Shown: positions 36,364 to 45,692, counted from the first letter of the stretch. The stretch is DNA of 64,000 nt from an uncultured Prevotellaceae bacterium (GCA_900318345.1 ONKD01000018.1:33109-97108); one strand, 5' to 3'. Program-made: numbers and translations. The notes: a model not told the origin generated them from the sequence alone.

Positions 36364-37497
36364 ATGTCAAACAAAAAATCCACTCCACCGAATCCTTTTC
36401 TTTTAACGGGATATATCTCACCTGCTTACTTTTGTGACAGGGAGCATGAAACGCAAAAACTCATATCTGCATTGCATAATGGACGAAATGTGACGCTGAT
36501 AAGCCCTCGACGAATGGGTAAGACTGGTCTTATTCGTCACGCTTTTCATCGCATGGAAGCCGAGAAGCAAGCCATATGTTATTATGTGGACCTATATAAA
36601 ACCGACAGTTTAGCGTCTCTCGTTGAGCAATTAGCCAATGTTGTGTTGGGATCATTGGACACAAACGAAGAAAAAGTCATTAAAAAGATTACTACTTTTT
36701 TCAAGTCTTTGCGTCCATTGTTTAGTTTTGACTCATTAACTGGCGTGCCGACATTCATGGTGGATGTCAAGCCGGAATGGGCTGAGCACTCCTTGGCTGA
36801 AATATTTTCATATATGGAGCAGTCTGGCCAGCAGTGCATCATAGCAATGGATGAGTTTCAGTCGATTGCTGATTATGGCGACAGGAATGTGGAAGCCTTG
36901 TTGCGTTCCCATATCCAGCAACTCACGTCAGTACATTTCATTTTCTCGGGTAGCCAACGTCATGTGTTGGAAAACATGTTCGCCTCGGCCAACCGCCCAT
37001 TTTACCAGAGCACACAAATCCTGAACCTGTATGAAATACAGGAACAGTCTTATTACGAATTTGCTAAAGAGAAACTGTCGGACCATGGACAGCAATTGAA
37101 TGCCGATGCGTTTGGGTATCTGTATCAAAAGCTCGCTGGACACACGTGGTATGTGCAAGTATTGTTGAACTGTTTATATGAGTCAGGAGAACGATTAATT
37201 TCGCTAGATGTCATTGATGATACGTTGACACGAATAGTCGATGAAAACGAAGCTACTTTCCAAACCTTCATGAGGTTGGTGACCCCTTCCCAAGCCAAGT
37301 TACTCAAGGCGATAGCCAATGAGAAATCTGTTCAGCAAGTCTTAGGCCAATCCTTTATCAGTCAACATCATCTGGGTGCAACCAGTTCTATAAGGTCTGC
37401 CCTCAAGATACTTGTGGAAAAGGAATTGGTTTTGGATGCCCAAGGTGCTTATCAGGTTTATGACCGCTTCTTTGCCCTCTGGCTCCAACGGCAGTAA
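36364..37497 (+). CDS. Orphan AAA ATPase (ATPase_2 family, short form)
   Basis: 377 residues. Walker A is SPRRMGKTGLI (about residue 46-56), Walker B IIAMDEFQSI (about 158-167), followed by an arginine-finger-like SGSQRHV and a C-terminal winged-helix region ending VYDRFFALWLQRQ. Family members usually continue into a DUF234/nuclease-like domain after the FFALWL motif; here the protein stops there, so it is the short form. Low GC and the phased repeats in its leader suggest a horizontally acquired, self-contained unit. Function of these ATPases is unknown. A membrane-protein gene follows 16 bases later. Confidence 0.88.
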   Translation: MSNKKSTPPNPFLLTGYISPAYFCDREHETQKLISALHNGRNVTLISPRRMGKTGLIRHAFHRMEAEKQAICYYVDLYKTDSLASLVEQLANVVLGSLDTNEEKVIKKITTFFKSLRPLFSFDSLTGVPTFMVDVKPEWAEHSLAEIFSYMEQSGQQCIIAMDEFQSIADYGDRNVEALLRSHIQQLTSVHFIFSGSQRHVLENMFASANRPFYQSTQILNLYEIQEQSYYEFAKEKLSDHGQQLNADAFGYLYQKLAGHTWYVQVLLNCLYESGERLISLDVIDDTLTRIVDENEATFQTFMRLVTPSQAKLLKAIANEKSVQQVLGQSFISQHHLGATSSIRSALKILVEKELVLDAQGAYQVYDRFFALWLQRQ

Positions 37498-37513
37498 TAT
37501 CATTCATTTTTTC

Positions 37514-38398
37514 ATGATGGGAAGAAAGAAACATGATAGGCCTCAAGGTTGGCAAAGGGTTATAGTGGTTACGCTTGGTTCGCTGCTGTCGATTGCCTTG
37601 TTCGCACTGCTGTGTTGGGGCGTGAATTGTTCCGACCTCAAGTATCAGAGGCGCTCGATGGGTTTCTTTGTCGGTCTAGCGTGGGTGGGGATGACGGTTT
37701 TCCTCTTGAGGAAACAGTTCAGTGCAATACCTAAAAAGGACAACTATCGTTTTGTAGCCTATTTCTTATTCGGTCTGAGCATTGGCTGCGGACTTTTGGG
37801 CATTGATCAATATGTCCACCGTTCCACCTCGTCCTATCTTCACTGCAAGAGTGTCACACGTGAGAGCATCCGTGATGCCGAGTATATCATGAGTGAGCAG
37901 GAAATCGATGTGATGGATAATTGCCGTGGCTATGATGTTAGTAGCGAGCGCAGAAGGCAAGGACGTGTAGCCTTAACAGCCCGCGTTGTTGCTCCGATCA
38001 GGGATAGCCATGGCGTTTATTTGGCCTTTGATGAGAGAGAGTATTATAAAACCTCGTGGAAAAGTCGCGATGAGATTGAAGAGGCCGATGACGATGCTAG
38101 GGCAAGACTGCGAGAAAAGGTTTCCGATCACCGCAATGACAACCAGTGCCATACCTATCGTCGCATCTTTGCCTACAATCACGCGAGCTATGACAAGTAT
38201 GTCAATGCTGTAGAAAACTCGTCACAGTACATGAACGACTCGCTCTATCGAGTAGAGTCCCTCCCACCCATCATCGAGGAAATTCATGATGTGGGACTTG
38301 GTGCCGATGCGCACCCCAATGTCCTGGTCACCGTCTTGTACCTGATCATCCATTTCTTCATCTGTATGGCCCTGCTCATGGCAGGCAGCAAAGACTAA
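37514..38398 (+). CDS. Membrane protein of unknown function
   Basis: About 294 residues. Three hydrophobic segments near the N-terminus (VIVVTLGSLLSIALFALLC, FFVGLAWVGMTVFLL, FVAYFLFGLSIGCGLLGI), a polar extracytoplasmic or cytoplasmic domain (about residues 115-265), and a C-terminal helix (VLVTVLYLIIHFFICMALL). No known domain recognised. Start at ATG 37514 or 37517; the frame upstream overlaps the ATPase gene. GC content is closer to core genes than the ATPase, so it may be native. Downstream lies the orphan copy of the rodA 3' end. Confidence 0.75.
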   Translation: MMGRKKHDRPQGWQRVIVVTLGSLLSIALFALLCWGVNCSDLKYQRRSMGFFVGLAWVGMTVFLLRKQFSAIPKKDNYRFVAYFLFGLSIGCGLLGIDQYVHRSTSSYLHCKSVTRESIRDAEYIMSEQEIDVMDNCRGYDVSSERRRQGRVALTARVVAPIRDSHGVYLAFDEREYYKTSWKSRDEIEEADDDARARLREKVSDHRNDNQCHTYRRIFAYNHASYDKYVNAVENSSQYMNDSLYRVESLPPIIEEIHDVGLGADAHPNVLVTVLYLIIHFFICMALLMAGSKD

Positions 38399-38420
38399 AC
38401 ATTTTGCGGAAACGACAGAA

Positions 38421-38469
38421 TTTACCAGGAGCCGTAGGAGTGCCGGTCGGCGTCGATGCGCAAGAGGAT
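38421..38469. repeat. Displaced copy of the rodA 3' end (left copy)
   Basis: Forty-nine bases identical, except one, to 39659-39707. On the minus strand it encodes ILLRIDADRHSYGSW and a stop, the C-terminus of RodA; the single difference (CGG versus CGT) is synonymous. A few further codons (GYTF) may also be homologous. Confidence 0.9.
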
Positions 38470-38565
38470 AAAAGTATAACCTCTAATAGATACTAATCGA
38501 TGCAGAATAGAATAAAAACGATACTAATAAGATATTTAAGTTCCATATTTTTCACTTATTATTGT

Positions 38566-38573
38566 TATCTTTG
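38566..38573 (+). promoter_or_regulatory. Predicted -7 box for the DUF1016 gene
   Basis: TATCTTTG followed by C, 30 bases before the ATG at 38604. A short direct repeat GATACTAAT occurs upstream at 38489 and 38520. Confidence 0.7.
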
Positions 38574-38603
38574 CACATTAAACGTTGTGTTTTGGATCTA
38601 GTT

Positions 38604-39632
38604 ATGAAGGATAACGAGTCATCAACCCCTTTAACAAGCGACATATTGCATGATGCCCGCAGAATCATTGAAACTGCAAGAAAAAATGCTATCCGCAGCG
38701 TGGATTTCAGTAGAGTTCAGATGTATTGGAATCTAGGGAAACGCATCTTTGAGGAAGAACAGCAAGGAAAAGAACGTGCTGACTATGGCGCTTATATCGT
38801 GAAGACTCTTGCTAAGGAGTTGGAGAAAGAATTTGGCAGCGGATTTGGTGTCAGACAATTGGAACAAAGTCGCCAGTTTTATCGTACCTATCCAATTGCG
38901 AACACACTGCGTTCGCAATTAAATTGGAGTCAATATCGGAGACTTATTCAGATTGATGATCCTGATAAGCGTGAGTATTATGAGTTGGAGTCCGTGAATA
39001 ACGCATGGACTGCTCGAGAGACAGAACGGCAGATCAATTCTATGCTTTATGAACGGCTGTTGCTCAGCAATGAGAAAGAATCAGTGCTGGCAGTTGCACG
39101 GCGTGAGCGTATTCCCGAAAGTCCAGAAGAAATCATAAAGGACCCGATGGTGCTGGAATTTCTTGGATTAAAACAGCAATCGTCATATTACGAGAAAGAT
39201 TTAGAAAGTGCTATCATATCCCATTTGGTGGACTTTCTACTCGAAATGGGCAAGGGCTTCTCCTTTGTTTCAAGGCAGAAACGCATTTTACTTGAAGATG
39301 ATGAGTTTTTCATTGATCTTGTCCTCTATAATCGACTGCTGCGGTGTTTTGTCATTGTTGAATTGAAAACAGGTAAACTCACTCATCAGGATCTAGGTCA
39401 ATTGCAGATGTATGTCAATTATTACGACCGAATTGAGAAAATGCCAGAAGAAAATGCCACTATTGGCATCCTATTGTGTACCAATAAGAATGACACAGCA
39501 GTAAAAATGGCATTACCTGAATCCAACAAAACAATTCTTGCAAGCCAATACCAACTGTATCTGCCAACAACCGAACAGCTTATCAATGAAGTCAACGAAG
39601 TGAAATTGTTGGCTCAACAGAAGAATAAATAG
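38604..39632 (+). CDS. DUF1016/YhcG-type PD-(D/E)xK nuclease domain protein
   Basis: 342 residues. N-terminal DUF1016_N region (about 1-170) with YWNLGKRIFEEEQ and RADYGAYIVKTLAKEL, then a YhcG PD-(D/E)xK domain (about 175-330) with FFIDLVLYNRLLRCF and VIVELKTGKLTHQDLG supplying the D...ExK catalytic pattern. Start at MKDNESSTPL (ATG 38604) behind the -7 box. The gene is AT-rich and inserted between two copies of the rodA 3' end, so it was probably acquired by insertion downstream of rodA. DUF1016 proteins are widespread, often multi-copy and solitary; their role is unresolved. Confidence 0.9.
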   Translation: MKDNESSTPLTSDILHDARRIIETARKNAIRSVDFSRVQMYWNLGKRIFEEEQQGKERADYGAYIVKTLAKELEKEFGSGFGVRQLEQSRQFYRTYPIANTLRSQLNWSQYRRLIQIDDPDKREYYELESVNNAWTARETERQINSMLYERLLLSNEKESVLAVARRERIPESPEEIIKDPMVLEFLGLKQQSSYYEKDLESAIISHLVDFLLEMGKGFSFVSRQKRILLEDDEFFIDLVLYNRLLRCFVIVELKTGKLTHQDLGQLQMYVNYYDRIEKMPEENATIGILLCTNKNDTAVKMALPESNKTILASQYQLYLPTTEQLINEVNEVKLLAQQKNK

Positions 39633-39658
39633 AGAGTTTTTGGCTGACGTAAGTGTCT

Positions 39659-39707
39659 TTTACCAGGAGCCGTAGGAGTGACGGTCGGCGTCGATGCGCA
39701 AGAGGAT
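39659..39707. repeat. rodA 3' end (right copy of the 49-bp direct repeat)
   Basis: Right-hand partner of 38421-38469; it contains the genuine rodA stop codon. The two copies are 1238 bases apart and bracket only the DUF1016 gene. Confidence 0.9.
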
Positions 39708-41129
39708 GAACAGCAGAATAGTAAAACCCCACAACGAGGAGCCGCCGTAACTGAAGAACGGTAGCGGGATGCCGATGACGGGGCACAAGCCGATGACCAT
39801 GCCGATGTTGATGGTGAGGTGGAAGATGAGGTAGGACGCGACACAGTAGGCATAAACACGCGCGAAGGTTGAGTGGTTGCGCTCGGCTAGGGTGATGATG
39901 CGCAAGATGAGTGCCAGGTACAGCAAGAGCACAGCCACGCTGCCCACAAAGCCCTTCTCCTCGCCGATGGTGCAGTAGATGAAGTCGGTGTGTTGCTCGG
40001 GGACATATTTGAGTTTGGTCTGCGTTCCGTTTAGGAAACCCTTGCCCATGATGCCGCCGCTGCCAATGGCGATTTTGCTCTGGTTGACGTTGTAGCCCGC
40101 GCCGCGGGGGTCATCGGCGATGCCCAGGGTGACCATGATGCGTTTTTGCTGATGCGGTTCCAGCACCTTGTTGAAGGCAATATCCACCATAAACATGAAC
40201 AGGACCGAGGACGCTGCAAAGCACACGGTGATAAGCACTTTCCTCAAGTCGTCATGCAACATGCCCCACAGCAGGTAGAGCAGCGACAGGAAAATGACCG
40301 GCAGGAAAAAGGCATAACCGTTGACGTGAACACCTGCCAGCGTCAGTCCGCCAGCCAACGCACCTGCCGCCAGATAGCCCAGCAGCACGTTGCGCCCCAA
40401 TATCCACGAGCGGCAATAGACCAGCAACATCCCCACGATGAGCGTCATGACCAGGATAAAGGCGATGACCATGCCCAGCGGGATACCCATGAACGTGGCG
40501 GCGGCAAACTTGAGCACCACCACAAAATAGACTACCGCCATCAGGGCGGCGAACAGCACGAAACCCGACATGCCCTCGCGGTAGAGGACAAAGATGAGGG
40601 CCGTGTAAACCAGTGCAGAGCCCGTCTCTTTTTCCAGAATGATGCACAGGATGGGCAACACGATGATGGCAATGGCGATGGCATAGTTGCGCCAGCCGTT
40701 GAGCGTGAAGCCGTATGTACTGAACAGTTTAGCCAGGGCCAATGCCGTCGCCGCCTTGGTAAACTCGGCGGGCTGCAGGCTCACGGGGCCAAACACCAGC
40801 CATGAGCGAGACCCCTTGATGTCGGGCGCGACAAAGATGGTGATTATCAGCAACAATATCATAAACCCATAGATGGGGTAGGCATAGGCTTCATAGATGC
40901 GCCTGTCAATAAGCAACAGTGAGAAGCCGATGAGGAAGGCCATGGCGGCCCACATGAACTGCTTGCCCGAGTACTCGCTCAGGTCAAACATGCTTGCCTT
41001 GTCATAGTCGTAGGTAGCGGCATAGATGCTCACCGCACCAGCCACGACCATGATCAGGTACAGGATGATGGTGAACCAGTCTACCGACCCTAATAGGTTA
41101 GTATTCTCATCTTCATTCCTCACTTCCAT
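39660..41129 (-). CDS. rodA: Rod shape-determining protein RodA (SEDS glycosyltransferase)
   Basis: SEDS-family peptidoglycan polymerase, 489 residues, about ten membrane helices. Characteristic motifs are present: KGSRSWLVFGP...PAEFTK near residue 120, and the C-terminal VIGIPLPFFSYGGSSLWG. It is longer than many RodA proteins because of an inserted middle membrane region (about residues 190-310). It works with the PBP2 encoded just upstream; the two genes overlap by 17 bases. It is the last gene of the mreBCD-mrdA-rodA operon, and its 3' end is duplicated at 38.4 kb. Confidence 0.95.
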   Translation of the reverse strand: MEVRNEDENTNLLGSVDWFTIILYLIMVVAGAVSIYAATYDYDKASMFDLSEYSGKQFMWAAMAFLIGFSLLLIDRRIYEAYAYPIYGFMILLLIITIFVAPDIKGSRSWLVFGPVSLQPAEFTKAATALALAKLFSTYGFTLNGWRNYAIAIAIIVLPILCIILEKETGSALVYTALIFVLYREGMSGFVLFAALMAVVYFVVVLKFAAATFMGIPLGMVIAFILVMTLIVGMLLVYCRSWILGRNVLLGYLAAGALAGGLTLAGVHVNGYAFFLPVIFLSLLYLLWGMLHDDLRKVLITVCFAASSVLFMFMVDIAFNKVLEPHQQKRIMVTLGIADDPRGAGYNVNQSKIAIGSGGIMGKGFLNGTQTKLKYVPEQHTDFIYCTIGEEKGFVGSVAVLLLYLALILRIITLAERNHSTFARVYAYCVASYLIFHLTINIGMVIGLCPVIGIPLPFFSYGGSSLWGFTILLFILLRIDADRHSYGSW

Positions 41130-43038
41130 CGCTTGACACGGGTTTTGAAGGTTGTTTCTTATGCTTGTCGGCCTGGGTGCCGGAGGTCGTGGTCTTCTTG
41201 ACCTTGGGGACTGCGATGGTGTGGCGGCTTGCCATAGCGCGACCCTGGGCTTGCAGGCCGGGTGAATCGCCGCGCAGGTATCGCTGGATCATCAGCGCGC
41301 CGATGGGCACACCGAATGCCGCGCCAAAGCCTGCGTTCTCTACATAGACGCATACCGCGATTTTGGGGTCATTCATCGGTGCAAAGCCCATGAAAACCGA
41401 GTGGTCGCGTCCGTGGGGGTTCTGGGCGGTGCCCGTCTTGCCGCACACGTCCAGCCCCGGTATGTTGGCTCGGGTGCAGGTACCGCCCAGCACCGCCATG
41501 CGCATGCCCTCGACAATGTGGTTGTAGTACTGCTTGTCGATGTCGGTATCGTGGCGCTCGATGTTTTTCTTGAGCACACCGATGCCCTCGATGTTCTTGA
41601 CCACATGGGGCGTGATGTAATAGCCACGGTTGGCGATGGTGGCGCTCAGGTTAGCAATTTGCAGCGGAGTGGCCAGGATTTCGCCCTGACCGATGGCGTC
41701 GCTGATGATGGTCTGACCTGACCATTTGCCCTCACCGTAAATCTTGTCATAGAAGGCCGTGTTGGGGATGAAGCCGCGGCTTTCGCCCGGCATGTCGATG
41801 CCCAGCTTGTAGCCATAGCCCATCGACACCATGTGGTTTTTCCACACCTCAAAGGCCTTGCCTGTCGAGCCATACTTGGAGCGCTTGTCCATCATGTACT
41901 TGAAACCCCAGCAGAAGTAGGCGTTGCACGACGTCTGCAGGGCGGGCTTGAGCGAGATGGGGGAGCCATGGCCGTGGCATCCCACGCGCAGGCCGGCATT
42001 GATATAGCCGTGGCGGCAGGGAAACTGCGTGCTCGTGCTGATGATGCCCTCTTGCAGGAAAATGAGACCTTGGGTGGGCTTGAAGGTTGATCCTGGCGGG
42101 TAGGCCGCCATGTAGGATCTGTCATACAGCGGCTTGAGCCTGTTGTTGACCAGGTCGCGGTAATTCTTGCCGCGTTCCTTACCCATGAGCAGCGCCGGGT
42201 CATAACTGGGGCTGGACACCAGCGCGAGGATCTCGCCCGTCTTGGGCTCGATGCACACGATGGCGCCCACCTTGCCCTGCATGAGCAACTCGCCATAGGC
42301 CTGCAACTCGATGTCGATACTCAGTTTCAGGTTGTTGCCAGCCACTGGCGACACATCATCGGCACCGTCGTTATAGCGTCCCTTGATTTTCCCTGTCGCG
42401 TCGCGGATAAGGATTTCCTTGCCCTTAATGCCGCGCAGCCAGGTCTCGTAGCTCTTCTCGATGCCCAGGTCGCCCGTGTAGTCGCCCGGACGGTAATATT
42501 CGTCGTTCTCAATGTCCTTGCTGTTGACCTCGCGGATGTCGCCCAGCACGTTGGCAGCGACCGGATAGCTGTATTGCCTGAGGATGCGCTGCACGACAAA
42601 GAATCCCGGGAAGCGGTACAGCTTCTCCTGCAATCGGCCATAGTCCTCGGGCGTGAGGTGGTGCATGAACACCTGTTGGGTGAAGGCCGAGTAGTTGCGC
42701 CCTTTTCTCATCTCCTGCCAGCGCTGGTCAAACTCGCTGCGGCTGATTTGCAGCGTGTTGCAGAAATCCACTGTGTCAAAGGGGGTCACATCCTTTGGGA
42801 TCATCATCAGGTCATACTCGGGGGTGTTGTACACTACCAGTTTGCCGTTGCGGTCATAGATGAGTCCGCGTGAGGGATAGATGACCTTCTCCATGAAGGC
42901 GTTGTTGTCGGCATGGGCCTTGTAGGAGCTGTCCAGCACCTGCAGTTGCACCAGGCGGACAATGTAGATGAGCACAATCGCCACGATAAAGCCGCCGATG
43001 ACAAACTTGCGCTTCTCGAGGTTATAGTCTTTTCTCAC
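41113..43038 (-). CDS. mrdA: Penicillin-binding protein 2 (elongasome transpeptidase)
   Basis: 641-residue class B PBP that cross-links peptidoglycan during side-wall growth. One N-terminal transmembrane helix (FVIGGFIVAIVLIYIVRLV), a dimerisation/pedestal domain (about 50-240), then the transpeptidase domain with the three catalytic motifs: STFK (in PPGSTFKPTQ), SCN (SCNAYF) and KTG (CGKTGTAQN). The basic, low-complexity tail (PKVKKTTTSGTQADKHKKQ) is cytoplasm-independent and probably disordered. Overlaps mreD by 17 bases and rodA by 17 bases. Confidence 0.95.
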   Translation of the reverse strand: MRKDYNLEKRKFVIGGFIVAIVLIYIVRLVQLQVLDSSYKAHADNNAFMEKVIYPSRGLIYDRNGKLVVYNTPEYDLMMIPKDVTPFDTVDFCNTLQISRSEFDQRWQEMRKGRNYSAFTQQVFMHHLTPEDYGRLQEKLYRFPGFFVVQRILRQYSYPVAANVLGDIREVNSKDIENDEYYRPGDYTGDLGIEKSYETWLRGIKGKEILIRDATGKIKGRYNDGADDVSPVAGNNLKLSIDIELQAYGELLMQGKVGAIVCIEPKTGEILALVSSPSYDPALLMGKERGKNYRDLVNNRLKPLYDRSYMAAYPPGSTFKPTQGLIFLQEGIISTSTQFPCRHGYINAGLRVGCHGHGSPISLKPALQTSCNAYFCWGFKYMMDKRSKYGSTGKAFEVWKNHMVSMGYGYKLGIDMPGESRGFIPNTAFYDKIYGEGKWSGQTIISDAIGQGEILATPLQIANLSATIANRGYYITPHVVKNIEGIGVLKKNIERHDTDIDKQYYNHIVEGMRMAVLGGTCTRANIPGLDVCGKTGTAQNPHGRDHSVFMGFAPMNDPKIAVCVYVENAGFGAAFGVPIGALMIQRYLRGDSPGLQAQGRAMASRHTIAVPKVKKTTTSGTQADKHKKQPSKPVSSDGSEE

Positions 43039-43540
43039 GGCGAGTGCTAACTAAACTGTCCAACCCAAAGATGATGATGATCGACAAAGCGCTGCTGGCG
43101 GCGATGCGTGCCAGCGTGAGCACGATGTTGTGCAGCGTGAAGGCCTGGATGAGGAAAATCAGGGTGCAATAGAGTGTGACCAGGCTCGCCATGTACTTGA
43201 AGTAGTCGCTCACGCCCATCGAGTCCACCGAGGGGATAGGGATGTTCATGTCGTTCTCATGGGAGACGAACAGGTTGAACACCGGACGGCGCACAGCAGC
43301 CAGGATGGTGCAAGCCAGGGCGTTCATGCCAGGCGTGTTGGTGAAGATGTCAAGCAGCAACCCCGTGAAAAAAGCGATGGTCAGCACCCAGCCGCCATGC
43401 AGGTTCACGGGCAACCTCAATATCAGGTAGATGAACACGATGGGCATGGCCACGTTGAACAACACGATCTTGTTGCACACCAGCTGCAGGATCATGAGTG
43501 CAAAAAACAGCACGATGAATTGTATCACAGTCTTGGTCAT
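43022..43540 (-). CDS. mreD: Rod shape-determining protein MreD
   Basis: 172 residues, five to six hydrophobic helices, basic end (STRREKRL). Sequence conservation of MreD is low, but the position between mreC and mrdA and the FTNTPGMNALACT segment after a PVNLHGGWVLTIAFFTG helix support it. MreD is a membrane component of the Rod elongation complex. It overlaps mreC by four bases (ATGA). Confidence 0.92.
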   Translation of the reverse strand: MTKTVIQFIVLFFALMILQLVCNKIVLFNVAMPIVFIYLILRLPVNLHGGWVLTIAFFTGLLLDIFTNTPGMNALACTILAAVRRPVFNLFVSHENDMNIPIPSVDSMGVSDYFKYMASLVTLYCTLIFLIQAFTLHNIVLTLARIAASSALSIIIIFGLDSLVSTRREKRL

Positions 43541-44565
43541 GGCTGATCTTCTCCTCCTCCCTGGTTTTCGGGTTCAACGGGTTGCATGGGCTGTTCGGGC
43601 ATGACGGGCTGGGTCTTCTTGGCGGGCTCATCATGCTTGATGGGCTTGGCAGGTTTGGTGTCCTCGGGCAGGACATCAACAATCTCGGGCTTGATCTCGG
43701 GACGGGTCTCGATGTTGGCAGCGGTGTCGATGCCTTGCTCGGCACGGCGCAATGCGTCGATCTGATCCTTCATGCTATTGGTGATGACGCGCACGCTGCT
43801 CAGTTGGCTGAAGTTGGTCGTCAGCCTGATGCGCAGTGACACAAAACTGTCGCTCATGCCACGCGCCAGTCCCTCGACCGTACCCACGATGATGCCCTCG
43901 GGGAACACCGCCGAGTAACCGCTGGTGACGATGGTGTCGCCCTTGTTGAACGTGATGTGCTTGGGCAGTTCCTCAAGTACGGCCAGTTGCGGGCTCTTGC
44001 CGTCCCATACCAGCGACCCGAAGAAGCCGCTGCCCTTGAGCTTGCATGACAGCCTCATGTGGGGGTTGAGCAACGAGATGACGCGTGCGGCGTGAGGTCC
44101 CACCACATTAACGATGCCCACCACGCCGTTCTGGTCGATGACGCCCATCTCGGGCTTTATCCCGTCAAGGCCGCCCCGGTTGATGGTGATGTAGTTGTTG
44201 GGCTGGGCGATGCTGTTGCTGATGACCTGTGCCATGACAAAGCTGTATTGCTTCAAGGCGGGCTGGCGCAGCGAGTCGGGCGACTGCAGCGCCATGTTGT
44301 TCATCATGTTGCGCAGCTCAATCAGTTCCGTCTCCAGTGCGGCGTTGCGTTCCTGCAGGCTCTCGTTGATGTCACGCAGGTGGAAATAGGACGTGACATT
44401 GTTGAGTGCCCTGTAGACCGCGGCACTCACCGAGTTGGCCGAGGTCAGGTAGACGCTCTGCTGGTAAGGGTTATCCTTAAACAGCAGCACGAGGCTCAGA
44501 ATCACATAAATTGCGAATATGAACCACGCACTGTGTTTGACGAAAAAGTTGAGCAGATTGTTCAT
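43537..44565 (-). CDS. mreC: Rod shape-determining protein MreC
   Basis: 342 residues: an N-terminal transmembrane helix (WFIFAIYVILSLVLLF), a coiled coil (about residues 60-100, LQERNAALETELIELRNMM), the double beta-barrel MreC domain (about 110-275, with GLDGIKPEMGVIDQNGVVG and IVTSGYSAVFPEGI), and a long Pro/Glu-rich disordered tail of about 65 residues (KPAKPIKHDEPAKKTQPV). MreC tethers the cytoplasmic MreB filament to PBP2 in the periplasm. It lies 104 bases after mreB, across an inverted-repeat spacer. Confidence 0.94.
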   Translation of the reverse strand: MNNLLNFFVKHSAWFIFAIYVILSLVLLFKDNPYQQSVYLTSANSVSAAVYRALNNVTSYFHLRDINESLQERNAALETELIELRNMMNNMALQSPDSLRQPALKQYSFVMAQVISNSIAQPNNYITINRGGLDGIKPEMGVIDQNGVVGIVNVVGPHAARVISLLNPHMRLSCKLKGSGFFGSLVWDGKSPQLAVLEELPKHITFNKGDTIVTSGYSAVFPEGIIVGTVEGLARGMSDSFVSLRIRLTTNFSQLSSVRVITNSMKDQIDALRRAEQGIDTAANIETRPEIKPEIVDVLPEDTKPAKPIKHDEPAKKTQPVMPEQPMQPVEPENQGGGEDQP

Positions 44566-44569
44566 CTCG

Positions 44570-44662
44570 TAGGCTTTAGGCCTTAGGCTTTAGGTGTTAG
44601 GTTCCTGGTAGAATGACCTAACGGCAATTACCTAAAAACCTAATACCTATAACCTAAAGCCT
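44570..44662. repeat. Imperfect inverted repeat of TTTAGG/CCTAAA units between mreB and mreC
   Basis: AGGCTTTAGGTGTTAGGTT at 44585-44603 faces AACCTAATACC...CCTAAAGCCT at 44638-44662; other copies of TAGGCTTTAGGC are adjacent. Related CCTAAAGCCT sequence occurs after cydB (9178-9190) and TAGGCTTTAGGC at 2132-2143. A hairpin here could attenuate transcription between mreB and mreC. Confidence 0.7.
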
Positions 44663-44669
44663 CAAAAGG

Positions 44670-45692
44670 TCAACGCATGAGGAACTTGAAGTGCTTGATG
44701 TTCTTCAGAGCGATGCCGGTACCCTTGGCAACAGCGTGCAGGGGATCCTCGGCGACATGGAACTCGATGCCGATCTTGTCGGTCAAGCGCTTGTCAAGAC
44801 CACGCAGCAGGGCGCCGCCACCGGTCAGGAAGATACCGTTGTGGACGATGTCCTGATACAGCTCGGGGGGAGTCTGCTCCAGCGCACTCAGCACGGCGGC
44901 CTCAATCTTGGAGATGGATTTCTCGATGCAGTGGCACACCTCCTGATAGGTCACGGGTACCTCCAGGGGCAATGAGTTCACCTGGTTGGGGCCATGGATG
45001 ATGAAATCCTCGGGGGCGTCGGGACCCAGGTCGGTCAAGGCCGAACCCACGTTGATCTTGATGGCCTCGGCAGTGCGCTCACCCACGCGCACGTTGTGGG
45101 CGCGGCGCATGTGCTCCTGGATGTCCTCGGTGAGGTCGTCACCAGCGGTGCGGATGCTCTTGTTGCTCACGATACCGCCCAGCGAGATCACGGCGATCTC
45201 GGTGGTACCGCCGCCGATGTCAACAATCATGTTGCCCTCGGGAGCCAGCACGTCAAGGCCGATACCCAGTGCGGCAGCCATGGGCTCATAAATCATATAG
45301 ACGTCGCGTCCGCCAGCATGCTCACTCGAGTCACGCACGGCACGGATCTCGACCTCGGTCGAACCCGAGGGGACGCACACGACCATGCGCAGCGAGGGCG
45401 AGAACCAGTGGTTCTTAGCGCTCACCTTCTTGATCATGCCGCGAATCATGTGCTCGGCAGCGTTAAAGTCGGCAATCACACCGTCGCTCAACGGCCTGAC
45501 GGTGCGGATGCCCTCGTGCACCTTGCCGTGCATCTCGCGGGCGCGCTCACCCACGGCGATGGGCTTGTTGGTCTTGGAGTCAAGAGCGACTACCGAGGGC
45601 TCGTCGATGACGATGCGGTCGTTATGGATGATAATGGTGTTGGCTGTTCCTAAATCGACAGCGATTTCTTGAGTGAATGAAAACCATCCCAT
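44670..45692 (-). CDS. mreB: Rod shape-determining protein MreB (actin homologue)
   Basis: 340-residue actin-like ATPase that forms membrane-associated filaments directing side-wall synthesis. Motifs: phosphate 1 AVDLGTANTIIIHND (residues about 10-24), phosphate 2 MIVDIGGGTTEIAVISLGG, and adenosine motif FLTGGGALLRGLD. Length is typical. First gene of the operon with its own promoter; a repeat-rich 104-base spacer separates it from mreC, so MreB can be made in excess of the membrane partners. Confidence 0.96.
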   Translation of the reverse strand: MGWFSFTQEIAVDLGTANTIIIHNDRIVIDEPSVVALDSKTNKPIAVGERAREMHGKVHEGIRTVRPLSDGVIADFNAAEHMIRGMIKKVSAKNHWFSPSLRMVVCVPSGSTEVEIRAVRDSSEHAGGRDVYMIYEPMAAALGIGLDVLAPEGNMIVDIGGGTTEIAVISLGGIVSNKSIRTAGDDLTEDIQEHMRRAHNVRVGERTAEAIKINVGSALTDLGPDAPEDFIIHGPNQVNSLPLEVPVTYQEVCHCIEKSISKIEAAVLSALEQTPPELYQDIVHNGIFLTGGGALLRGLDKRLTDKIGIEFHVAEDPLHAVAKGTGIALKNIKHFKFLMR

